Below the pieces are notes generated by a model. It was not told the DNA's origin. It saw only the letters and a program-made list of their open reading frames with translations, and did not search any database. From IMG/VR virus record IMGVR_UViG_3300042301_003038, positions 1-25,541 of that record: 25,541 bases of DNA, one strand, 5' to 3'. The stretch's first letter is position 1, and the number at the start of each line of letters is the position of its first letter. Positions 7,601-15,931 of this stretch are shown here, in pieces. The stretch is from a virus. A program made the translations under genes and the position numbers.

Positions 7601-10600
7601 TGTATAAATAAGAACCATTGTGTAAAAAATAAAAATCATTTATCAGTTTTGGATAAAATCCAATATGATAATTTATTGTTGATGTTTGAGTATTTTCTAA
7701 TGTAATTGACGTTGTATTAAATGTTTCTGAAGATAAAACATACGTAGTTGATGCTAAATTATTAATCGGGTCAAAATTATTCAAATAATTAAAATTAGTC
7801 CAAATAGATGTAATATAATCAGTTCCATTATTTACATAATTTTTATATCGGTTCCAAATTGAACCTAATTTTAGAATCCAAAAATATGGTAACCTATGAA
7901 CACCACCAAATTTTTTTAAACCTGCAAAAATAAAATCAGAATATGTATTTAAATTATTTTCAAATGACAAATATCTTTCTTTTAATGTTGATAAAGGTAA
8001 GCTGTTTAAGAAAAGATAAGACGCTTCTAAATAAGCACTACTTTGACCATTTAAAGTCGTGTTAATACCTTTTTGTATAGCATTAACAAAATAAGGTGTA
8101 TTAAGAATCGAAGTTGTTTGTTTATTAGTTAAATTAGAGTCAATATAATTAATAAATCCTTCTGTCGGTAAAAATTCTGTAGGTTTTCTATTATTGTAAA
8201 AAGTTTGTAAATCAACAGGTGTTGTTATCTCATTAGACCTCCAATTATAATCAGTATATGGTCGTAGTTTGGTTTTATCACCATTAGTACCTACAACTGA
8301 AGATTTTTCAAAATTTGTAATTTTTTTAAAATATGTATTATAATAAATTGAAAGTTCCGTCGAATTAATGTTTTTAAACTTTGAATTATTTTGTCCAGCA
8401 GCTAAATTAACGTAATCCCAATTTGAATCAATATATGGATATGTATCAGTAAAACTAATATCATTATGGACATTAGAATTTAAATAATTTACCATGTATT
8501 TTTCTTTATCATTGGTTATTTGAATTGTTGGTAAATCTTCAAATAAAATTTTATTCGGATTTTCATTAACTTCTCTTTTCAAATAATCAGTTACAAAATA
8601 CCCTTGTGAATAAATTGAATAATCCTGTTGTAAATTAACAAGTTCAGAAAAATAAGAATCTTTAGTAAAGTTCGATGTTTTAAAAAGAAAATTTAATCTT
8701 GGCGAATTTTCTCGATTACCCGAATTTAAGGCGTTAAACACATTCAGACTTTCTGTTTCTGCTAAGTAATTTAATATGTTTTGATTAGTAGAACTGTCAT
8801 TATTTTTTTGAAATCCATTATATTGTGTTATAGTTTGAATTCTTTCCCAAACCTCATATAAAAATTTACTTTCAGCTAAATTACTATATGGTTCATTACT
8901 TGGTAAAGTATCAAACCCTGATATTAAAATTCGATTAATACCTTCGTTAGTTGGTATTGGTGGAACTGGTGGTGTTTCTCTTTGTAAATAACCTTTTAAA
9001 AACTCTTCAACAAACTCGACTTCAGGCCAAATAGTATAGTTATTACCTTTAGTTACTGATATAACTGAATTATCACCAGGATATTGTATTTCAAATTTTA
9101 CTTGACCATCAATATTTTTTTCAACCACAAATTGTGGCCAAGGATATACAGGTGATAACTGTGAAGCGGAATCGTTTTTAGTTACTAATTTTTTTATTTC
9201 ACTATTTCTAACATCAAACGCCTTTTTATGAACATCTTGCATTAATCTTAAAAAGGCTTCTGCCGATGCCATAATAACCGCAACGACATTTCTTATCGTT
9301 GGTGAAAATCCTAAACCACTTGTTGTTTGTATAAAACTAGATAATTCTTTAGTAAGTTTATCTTCAATTAATGTTTTTCTATCATTTAATATCTTATCTA
9401 ACTCATATGTTAAATCTAAAAATCTACTTGTCCCATCAAATTGAAATAAAAATCCAATTTCACTTTCTTTAAAAAGATTTTTTAAATTATCAATTTGATT
9501 TACAATTGATGTAACTTGTTCTTGATTTACTGTTTCCACATTATTTCTTTGTTTATATGTTTCAACATAATCAATATTAGTATCATCAGTTCTTATATTT
9601 TCAATATCTATTGGGTTTTCAATTTTGTATTCACCTGAACCAAAAGTTGTATTGTTTTTTAAATTTTCATTATTTTTTGTAATAATTGATTGTAATTTAG
9701 AATATTGAGTATCAATATCATTGATTACAACTGTATCTAATTTTTGAAAATTTGATAACTTATAAGTGTAGATTTTATATCTTACATTATTAATTGGGTT
9801 TGAAATAAAGAAATTCGTTGTGTCTAAATTTAAATTAAACCACGAAGTAGTAAAATTATAAATTTCTCCACGATATTGTGTTAAATCTTGTGAGTATGTA
9901 TCAATATCATTAAGTGGTGTTAGATTTGATTGACCAAACTTTGCTAAACTATAATTGATAAAATTATCTAACTTTGTTGATAACTGTTGTACCGTTAATT
10001 CGGGAAAATCTTTTGGAATTAATCCTAAGTTTTTGTAATCTGTGTAAACATCTCTAATCTTTTCATACCCAAGTTGTGTTATTTGTTGAGTATTAGTTTG
10101 TGTTTGATTTCCCGTATTTTCACCTTGAGGAACATTAGTTCTCTTGAGATACATCTGAGGAACTGCAAAAAGTTCCGCCATAGTAATATCAGTTAAAACA
10201 TTAAATTTATATCCAATCATTACTAAACTAATATCAAAGTTACCTGTTGATGAGTTAAATGAAGATGTAAATTTTTGTAAAATTAATGGATATTGAACCG
10301 CTTTACCGTAGTAACCTTTAAGTGTTAGATAAAATGTCGGGTATGGTAAATTAAAAAACGCAGAATATGGTGAATTTTCACCACTTTCAAATAATGCTCT
10401 ACCTTTAACATCCTCTAAATTTATTGTGATTGTTGGGATATAACTTAAACCTACTCGGTATGAAATTGTTTTTATTCCAAGAAGTTGATTAGCAATTTGG
10501 TTTTGATTAGCCGTTCTGTCTTGGATTGATGTCCATTCAGTAGTTAATGCTCCTGTCCCTGTAGGATTTAAGAAATTCATACTTGCTAATGAAACTGTTT

Positions 10601-10799
10601 TTACAGTGGTTTTGTCCGCACCTGAAATTAGTCTACTTCTTGGTTCAAGGTCACATTCTAAATTAGCGTAATAAATTAAGTTTTCTTGTTTTATATTCCT
10701 ATCTTCAGCGTTACCATATTGGTTAGTAACCTTATTTGGGTTAATAACAAAAATGTTATCACATGTACTTGGAAAAACGTATATATTCTCACTCTCCAT
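4692..10799 (-). CDS. Giant baseplate hub protein with C-terminal glucosaminidase-like domain
   Basis: This 2035-residue protein is the largest in the window. Residues about 150-225 (FNLPYPTFYLTLKGYYG, later LVMIGYKFNVLTD) and about 1535-1780 (YAASVEAMGNVMIQPSMYF, then AGSYFITEVNHNIG) resemble the tube-like domains of contractile-tail hub proteins such as T4 gp27. In T4 gp27, a 'mean/low-order product plus VDEVIHELS' segment occupies the equivalent C-terminal place. The roughly 1300 residues between them match nothing I recognise and are rich in Asn, Tyr, Ser and Thr. Residues about 1865-2010 look like a glucosaminidase/lysozyme-type fold: a CWIESG motif with E1890 as candidate catalytic acid, then FFGNNIAG (1904-1911), then YAVFERENSLYEFM, in the order seen in GH73-like enzymes. 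This would place cell-wall hydrolysis on the hub, as gp5 lysozyme does in T4. The start overlaps the upstream gene by 11 nt. The hub call is moderate and the enzyme call is an inference. Confidence 0.6.
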   Translation of the reverse strand: MESENIYVFPSTCDNIFVINPNKVTNQYGNAEDRNIKQENLIYYANLECDLEPRSRLISGADKTTVKTVSLASMNFLNPTGTGALTTEWTSIQDRTANQNQIANQLLGIKTISYRVGLSYIPTITINLEDVKGRALFESGENSPYSAFFNLPYPTFYLTLKGYYGKAVQYPLILQKFTSSFNSSTGNFDISLVMIGYKFNVLTDITMAELFAVPQMYLKRTNVPQGENTGNQTQTNTQQITQLGYEKIRDVYTDYKNLGLIPKDFPELTVQQLSTKLDNFINYSLAKFGQSNLTPLNDIDTYSQDLTQYRGEIYNFTTSWFNLNLDTTNFFISNPINNVRYKIYTYKLSNFQKLDTVVINDIDTQYSKLQSIITKNNENLKNNTTFGSGEYKIENPIDIENIRTDDTNIDYVETYKQRNNVETVNQEQVTSIVNQIDNLKNLFKESEIGFLFQFDGTSRFLDLTYELDKILNDRKTLIEDKLTKELSSFIQTTSGLGFSPTIRNVVAVIMASAEAFLRLMQDVHKKAFDVRNSEIKKLVTKNDSASQLSPVYPWPQFVVEKNIDGQVKFEIQYPGDNSVISVTKGNNYTIWPEVEFVEEFLKGYLQRETPPVPPIPTNEGINRILISGFDTLPSNEPYSNLAESKFLYEVWERIQTITQYNGFQKNNDSSTNQNILNYLAETESLNVFNALNSGNRENSPRLNFLFKTSNFTKDSYFSELVNLQQDYSIYSQGYFVTDYLKREVNENPNKILFEDLPTIQITNDKEKYMVNYLNSNVHNDISFTDTYPYIDSNWDYVNLAAGQNNSKFKNINSTELSIYYNTYFKKITNFEKSSVVGTNGDKTKLRPYTDYNWRSNEITTPVDLQTFYNNRKPTEFLPTEGFINYIDSNLTNKQTTSILNTPYFVNAIQKGINTTLNGQSSAYLEASYLFLNSLPLSTLKERYLSFENNLNTYSDFIFAGLKKFGGVHRLPYFWILKLGSIWNRYKNYVNNGTDYITSIWTNFNYLNNFDPINNLASTTYVLSSETFNTTSITLENTQTSTINYHIGFYPKLINDFYFLHNGSYLYNPNSVTTSLEIQNALQTALDKREIILFNANQSNIQSTNINLKTWTVLIKVSNSEGEESYTICPSFGTTTNQIEKECFDNNKNNIISLSNNPSVHNGSVRLFWGAPNYGYFNTTPIRKSGYNEYLKKVYPDKQEQVSFELFSEFVYSNIEELFSVFDTEELNNFEIEFLKFANQGSSSVYSFESILKKITFYNEKSENIIGVDYNEIVKSIATSQSYDVNTTITNSLQYDVLIKRGNPTGFDKNLFNILSSNPSPAIVNRYNIPNYETTPNSVPTNFGLTYNESKSLYPNEWKTMELYVGFSTINGLEYDTNTSVTNENYLTNFFRVFNIGFTVDNIKLFRNLIKMYGTTSILGNSGNIDVFRNKIDTYLSVTDNLSGETFTNFITSLQKRLGGGNTNTEKIDSVLEGFQSKVELYDMFKAINDKWIAGNDYTKIDENSDAPLFKDYLFVDRANRNVGDIFVDIAKVNSYLKGANVKANVFTVVGSIIKDHNFVSFLMPSYINFYGRQTPTGQDETSKNTEPNEFANNLFGTFDTVDYQSSKPKMLNIFVDKPSQQTDNKSKLNGYKDDGLDITICAENSVGVDASQKRNFSLENRIVGFAVDFELQNQGVFKKINVSQDLGKATSESLMAEYNLANSSAGIQTSTQSVSLYNIYKTRSYAASVEAMGNVMIQPSMYFVLRNIPLFAGSYFITEVNHNIGLEEFSTSFTGTRQAIATLPKVDTLFQTIKKQLLTNLGSTFKNQGGSTTGIPNNSVQIKNSITNSIIGGKIMSNTPNCNKDEAYSNYTKYSETNKNEGADVIVSAIKVLPTTDKVRLCIFISCWIESGLSINETTHRLQFFGNNIAGVTLDYDYPGELKNYLTSNFMCLTNNSSQYTQTYAVFERENSLYEFMIAAYPDNINNTVNNITDKDIFATEFSKFWIEYFPYNKVVNTPTIFNDYSQTNKENYQKLLSKIKKGFDIYQSIIPINE

Positions 10800-11112
10800 A
10801 ATAATAGAAATATTCTTTCACCGATGTTTTATAATCTAACAAAGAACTCAATAAAGGGAATGGTATATTCAACACGGCGTTATCAGGAATATTTAATTCA
10901 GAACCACTGTATTGTGGATTTGACTGTAATATTAACCAACCATAAAACGGTGAGTTATAATATAACTGAGAAACTTTATCCAATCTTGATACACCTAATT
11001 TATAGATGTATTTCTTATCAGTAGTTTTTAATGGAATGTTAACAAAAGGAATATATGTAGTTGTTCCATCAACAGTAAAATTTTGGTATCTATTGTAATA
11101 TTCGTTAGCCAT
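10789..11112 (-). CDS. LysM-like / gp53-like baseplate protein, 107 aa
   Basis: This 107-residue protein has the layout of a phage LysM-type tail protein. A segment at about residues 32-70 (YKLGVSRLDKVSQLYYNS, then PFYGWLILQSNPQY) corresponds to the LysM pattern of 'start, hydrophobic helix, Y-[GN]-x-P, second helix, N-P', and is followed by an IPDNAVLNIPFP segment resembling the closing 'I-P-x-G-x-x-L-x-I-P' strand. T4 gp53, a baseplate wedge protein, contains the same kind of fold. In headful injection systems the LysM domain is often fused to the tube-capping protein; here it is a separate gene whose ATG overlaps the stop of the 1592-aa tube/baseplate gene (TGATG), which suggests translational coupling and assembly together. 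Its own stop overlaps the start of the hub gene. Confidence 0.65.
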   Translation of the reverse strand: MANEYYNRYQNFTVDGTTTYIPFVNIPLKTTDKKYIYKLGVSRLDKVSQLYYNSPFYGWLILQSNPQYSGSELNIPDNAVLNIPFPLLSSLLDYKTSVKEYFYYYGE

Positions 11113-14100
11113 CAGTCAAAAATTATTTTTCCGTTAAAGGTCGTTTTATCTAAATTAACATTCACATTCGAATACAAATTTTTCAAATTTTCGTTTTGTG
11201 TAGGAGTTGCACCTGCACTTGTATAAGAGAAATTTCTTGTTTTTCCAACAATACTTTGGTTTGAGACTTGTGGATTATAATTTTTATAACTTAAATAGTC
11301 AGGTGAATTAAAGAAAGTATCAACTTTATTTGTTTGAGCATTTTTTTCAATTGTAAAACTTGGGACTAATCCATTAATAGTTGTTTCAACAATACTTTTT
11401 GTTAACTGTATAGTGTCTGAAACTAAATTTAGAGTTAAATTATTAATTAAACTTTGTCTTGAGTTGTTGTCAATTATTTCATTACAAAAAAGAGTAAAAA
11501 ATCTATTTAAATTACCTGTAATATTTTGACTTGATATAGGTATAAATGTTGTACTTGGAGTTGTCACGTCAATAATAATATCATTAGAATTCAATAATGT
11601 ATAGTATGATTGAATATCAGATGCTAATTTAATATAGTCTGTTCTTATTGAAGTTAGTGTGTCACTTACTCCGTCAGGTAATCCTGTAAGAGTATAAACA
11701 TAAGGACTACCAAGAGATGTAATTTTACCATCCGTTGATGAACATATTAAATCAAGTTTTCGATAATTTTGATATATACTAACTTGTGTATTAGAAACAC
11801 TTTGTATTTGACTAGATATTTTAGAAATTATACTATTAACCTGATTTGATACTTGTGATATATAATTAGCTCTTACAGCTCTAATGTCTGATGTTGATAC
11901 ATTATTAATGATTAATGCTGAAATTAAAAAATCAGTTCCATTAGTAATTTCAGTACTCAGTTCATTTGCAACATTTAAAAGATAATTGTTGTAATTAAAC
12001 ATTTTACCAAGTATCTTAACGTTTGTAACTGGAGTATCTAAACTATTTAATGAACCAATTAAAAATTGTTTTTCAGAACTCACCTGTTTATAAACACCGT
12101 AATTTGTGGTTTGAATAATTTTTGTCACAAAACTTTCAATATTATTAAAATAGTTTTGAGTATAAACAACCGTATTATCAAATAAACCACCATATAATAA
12201 TGTACCCGTTTCAACACCACCTGAAGTTTGTGAATTAGTAATATTTCCAGCTTGTGTACCCCCATTATTTGTTATTTGGGTATTAAGTTGGTTACTCATA
12301 GAAGGTGTTGAATTTGCAAATGCAGCATTTGCTTGACTAACATTACTTGATTGTTGATTACTTAAAATAAAAGACTCAACTTCCGTTTCGTCGGTAGCGT
12401 CAGCTCTTTCATCATATACTTCAGTATTTGCATAGAAATTAAAACTCAAAGCGTTTTGAAGTTTTTCAATTGGTTCTTTTAATCCATGACCACCAATCAT
12501 TTTAAAACCAAGTTTAACACTAACGATTGTCGGTTGTACACCAATTCCTTCAGGATTAAAATCTAATTGTTCATAAGTAAAAGATAATGTATCGGGTACA
12601 ATTTTACAATTATAAAAATCACCAACTCTTAAAATTAAAATTGGAGGTCTACCAAAATTAGTATTAAACGCATCTTTGTTTTTAACACCCCCTTGGTTAT
12701 TAGTTGTTGTCGGTATAGTTCTACCTGGTCTTACACATTGATTTAAAAATGTGATTCTTGAGTTAAAACCTTCAGGTGTTATAGAATGGAATAACGGATT
12801 AAAAAATTTAATTCTTTGTTTAATACCATCATATAAAAATGGGTCAGAGTTTTTTATTGTTTCAAAATAATCTTGTTCATTTAAAAGTTCTCTAATAAGT
12901 CTTTTTGTAACATTTTTTAATTTACTCTGAAAATCAGCGACAGGTACTTGTTTTAATCCGATAGTATTATTATAACCCTCACTTACCGATTTAGCTACTC
13001 TCGTACCAAATGGTGTATACGGTTGTACTGTAATTTTACTAATAACCAAAGCACTACAGGCGACACGGATTACATTATATTCATCGGCAATATTATTACC
13101 ATTACAATTATAAGTTTGACTACTATCTTTAGGTTTGTAATTATCAATAGTTCCAGAGTTAACATCAATTTTTAATCTTTTAGCTTCAACATAGTCTGAA
13201 ATGTTTGTACCTTGGTACGTAAGTTGATTAAAATAATCAATAATACTTTGTTTTCTATCTTCACCTAAATTTTGTGATTCAGGCCCTGAAAAATTTCCAA
13301 CACCAAAATTAGTTGCCTTTAAATCTATTTTAACTTCATTATCATTCACTAACGCATCTGCAATTTCTTGTGCCAATTCAATAAAGTTTTCATAATTTGG
13401 GGTTATTGTGTTTTCTAAAAAACTTTTAGAAGCGTCAACACCATCAAAAAATGCCGAATTTATATTTAGAACAACTTCATATTCATAAATGTCAGGATAT
13501 GGTTGATTATAATTAGAGTCTCTTGGGTCTGAATCAAAATACAAAGCGTTACCAACATATGAACTTAAATTAGGTAATTCTTTTGGCCCTGAATTATCCT
13601 CTTGTGGTATTTGTGTTAAAGCGTCTACTTTATCACTTTCTGATGTATCCAAACTTTCCAAGACCTGTTGGTAAACTTCGTCAATAGTACCTAAACTTAA
13701 TGAACTAAATTTCTGAGCCAATTCATATATATCATACCTCTTACATCCCGCAAAAAATGACTCAACTATTGATGTTACGGTTGAGTTAGATTGATTTTGT
13801 AATTCTTTATTAACAATTAAATTTAACACGGACGGATGGTCAACAATAATTTTAAAATTTAAACTACCCGACCTTTTAGTATTTTTATAAGTGTATATTG
13901 GTTCAGGTCTACCAATAAAATCTGTTTCATTAAATGATGGTGTAGAACTATCATCAAAAGTTAAATCATATGGTGGAAACCACATAACTCTACCACCATT
14001 AGGCCCTTTTTCAGCGGATGGAAGTTGATTATATTCAGGAGTATCTTTCCAAGCTAAGTTTTCTAAAGACAACATGTATTTCTTTACCTGTCCATTAATA

Positions 14101-15890
14101 ACATTTGTTCCACCATTTTTAAAAGGTGTTATATTAAGATTGTAGGTACTATCTAAAACAGAATAAGTAAACCTTCTAATGTTACCATTAGTTTCTAAAC
14201 CTGAGTCATTAGCAACTGTTTTTTGTAAATTAGCATATGTGTAATAAGGTTTATCTTTTGTAAAAATTCTACAATATTCTTGTCCTACCTCAGTACCTGA
14301 GTTATTAACATATTTTTTAACTTTTGAACCTTTGGTTAATATTTTATAACCATCTGAAAATACTTTAGACGCTTGGTTAATCGCATTTCCAACATGTCCT
14401 AATCTATCCGCTCCTTGTGCCGGTGTTGAGTTAATTAATCGTTGTGTAACGTCTAAAATAGAACCAGGTCTAAATGTATAGTTTGTAGATAAAACTTGAT
14501 TATAAGAAGATGCCAGTGGTGCGAAATTTGGATTGTTACTTAATAATTGTCCACCTTGTCCAACATTTCTTCCAATCTCAGGTTTTGTAAATTCAGTAAT
14601 CCAAACAAATCCACCATCAAAAGAAGGTTTTTGTTCGTAATTTAATCCAGCTAAACCGAATTGAAAATTTTGGTCACCTTCATATAATATACCAACTTTA
14701 TCAGGCCCATATACAGGAGCTTGTGTTGGTATTCCAAAAGCGTCAATAGGTGAAGCGTTTGGTGGTGATACAATATTTGTAATATCTGTTTCTTGTCTAC
14801 CAACATAAAGGTTTCCTATTGAAGTAAAATTATCAAATAAATTATTAATAAAATTACCTACCTGTGTAGATGTTATAGCGTAGTTAGGTTTAAACCTATT
14901 ATAGTTAAGAGCATTAAATAAAACAGACTTAGTACCAGCTCCCGTGTTTTGTAAGAACTTAATTGACGGATTTGGTCTATTAATAATATTACCACCACCT
15001 AAATTACCTAAAGCTTGTAGTGGTCGTAATCTTAAAAGTTCAACATCTGAAAAATAACTTCCCTCAATAGGAGATGCGGGTAAATAAGTACCACTTAACT
15101 TTTGTATAAAAAACGCCGCGTAATCTAATAAACCATCAGGTTTTGTAATTGTATAATCTCTATAAATAAAAGGTTGTTGTCCTGTTGCTAATAATGTTGC
15201 ATTAAATGGATTAGTAAGAGTGTCAAGATTAATCGCCCCAAGAGTATTTCTTTCAATTTCTCTAGCAATACGAGACTGAGTCGCCTCTCTTAAACTTTGA
15301 GCTGCTAATTGTTGTAAAAACGAGTCGTTTGCTAACGCTGCTTCACCAAATAATATTTCGTAAATAGTATAATCTCCCTGAACAAATATGATTGGGGCGG
15401 CTCTACCATCACCATAAACTTGTGAACCGGCAGATAACTTTCCAAGTATTAAATCCGATGTAACAAATAAATCTTCATAACCTTCGGGTGGTAAGTATCT
15501 ATTAATAACTTCAACATTATTAATAAACTGTTCATTGTTCGACACTATTCTATCTGACTGTAAACTATATGGTTGTGAAGTACCTAAAGGGTTATTTTCA
15601 ATACCCGTTCCACCAGGAAGGACTGTATTATCAACAATCAAAGCCCCATCAAAAAACTGACCTGCGGGACTATACAAATTCATTCTTGTACTATATGCTG
15701 GTTCAATATATAAATTTGAACTTACACTTTCAGAATCTGCTGGTGAATTGTCTTGTAATTTAATTGGATAGTTTTGTAATCCTTGTGGAGCAGTAAAATT
15801 ACCCTGAACACTATACGGTGCTAAATTCCTTGCAACTAACGCTTTTCTAAATTGTTCCGAATTGTTGAATGATAAGAATTCTACAGCCAT
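11112..15890 (-). CDS. Giant tube-initiator/baseplate protein (CIS-tube-like) with OmpA-like insertion
   Basis: This 1592-residue protein contains two separated segments that resemble the tube-initiator protein of contractile systems (Afp7/Pvc7 and gp53-associated, 'CIS tube' family). One is at about residues 635-690 (VMWFPPYDLTFDD, then RSGSLNFKIIVDHPSVL) and the other at about 1082-1165 (PPILILRVGDFYNCKIVPD, then IVSVKLGFKMIGGHG). Between them, at about 800-905, lies an OmpA-like segment: VVLNINSAFF, then YENFIELAQEIADAL, then NLGEDRKQSIIDYF with R879 at the position of the RA motif. OmpA-like domains bind peptidoglycan, so this part could touch the cell wall during infection; that is inferred. 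The first 600 residues and the last 400 (Ser/Asn/Gln-rich) are not recognised. The gene lies between tape measure and LysM-like genes, as expected for a tail-tip protein. A TATTTAT box sits 14 nt before the start. Confidence 0.6.
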   Translation of the reverse strand: MAVEFLSFNNSEQFRKALVARNLAPYSVQGNFTAPQGLQNYPIKLQDNSPADSESVSSNLYIEPAYSTRMNLYSPAGQFFDGALIVDNTVLPGGTGIENNPLGTSQPYSLQSDRIVSNNEQFINNVEVINRYLPPEGYEDLFVTSDLILGKLSAGSQVYGDGRAAPIIFVQGDYTIYEILFGEAALANDSFLQQLAAQSLREATQSRIAREIERNTLGAINLDTLTNPFNATLLATGQQPFIYRDYTITKPDGLLDYAAFFIQKLSGTYLPASPIEGSYFSDVELLRLRPLQALGNLGGGNIINRPNPSIKFLQNTGAGTKSVLFNALNYNRFKPNYAITSTQVGNFINNLFDNFTSIGNLYVGRQETDITNIVSPPNASPIDAFGIPTQAPVYGPDKVGILYEGDQNFQFGLAGLNYEQKPSFDGGFVWITEFTKPEIGRNVGQGGQLLSNNPNFAPLASSYNQVLSTNYTFRPGSILDVTQRLINSTPAQGADRLGHVGNAINQASKVFSDGYKILTKGSKVKKYVNNSGTEVGQEYCRIFTKDKPYYTYANLQKTVANDSGLETNGNIRRFTYSVLDSTYNLNITPFKNGGTNVINGQVKKYMLSLENLAWKDTPEYNQLPSAEKGPNGGRVMWFPPYDLTFDDSSTPSFNETDFIGRPEPIYTYKNTKRSGSLNFKIIVDHPSVLNLIVNKELQNQSNSTVTSIVESFFAGCKRYDIYELAQKFSSLSLGTIDEVYQQVLESLDTSESDKVDALTQIPQEDNSGPKELPNLSSYVGNALYFDSDPRDSNYNQPYPDIYEYEVVLNINSAFFDGVDASKSFLENTITPNYENFIELAQEIADALVNDNEVKIDLKATNFGVGNFSGPESQNLGEDRKQSIIDYFNQLTYQGTNISDYVEAKRLKIDVNSGTIDNYKPKDSSQTYNCNGNNIADEYNVIRVACSALVISKITVQPYTPFGTRVAKSVSEGYNNTIGLKQVPVADFQSKLKNVTKRLIRELLNEQDYFETIKNSDPFLYDGIKQRIKFFNPLFHSITPEGFNSRITFLNQCVRPGRTIPTTTNNQGGVKNKDAFNTNFGRPPILILRVGDFYNCKIVPDTLSFTYEQLDFNPEGIGVQPTIVSVKLGFKMIGGHGLKEPIEKLQNALSFNFYANTEVYDERADATDETEVESFILSNQQSSNVSQANAAFANSTPSMSNQLNTQITNNGGTQAGNITNSQTSGGVETGTLLYGGLFDNTVVYTQNYFNNIESFVTKIIQTTNYGVYKQVSSEKQFLIGSLNSLDTPVTNVKILGKMFNYNNYLLNVANELSTEITNGTDFLISALIINNVSTSDIRAVRANYISQVSNQVNSIISKISSQIQSVSNTQVSIYQNYRKLDLICSSTDGKITSLGSPYVYTLTGLPDGVSDTLTSIRTDYIKLASDIQSYYTLLNSNDIIIDVTTPSTTFIPISSQNITGNLNRFFTLFCNEIIDNNSRQSLINNLTLNLVSDTIQLTKSIVETTINGLVPSFTIEKNAQTNKVDTFFNSPDYLSYKNYNPQVSNQSIVGKTRNFSYTSAGATPTQNENLKNLYSNVNVNLDKTTFNGKIIFD

Positions 15891-15904
15891 CTATACTTTT
15901 TTCT

Positions 15905-15911
15905 ATAAATA
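15905..15911 (-). promoter_or_regulatory. TATTTAT box before the 1592-aa tail gene
   Basis: The minus strand reads CTATTTATAGAA and ends 14 nt before the ATG at 15890, inside a 41-nt gap after the tape measure stop. The flanking bases TTTCTAT and ATAGAAA could pair into a weak AT-only hairpin. Confidence 0.45.
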
Positions 15912-15931
15912 GAATAGAAATAATTTTATGT

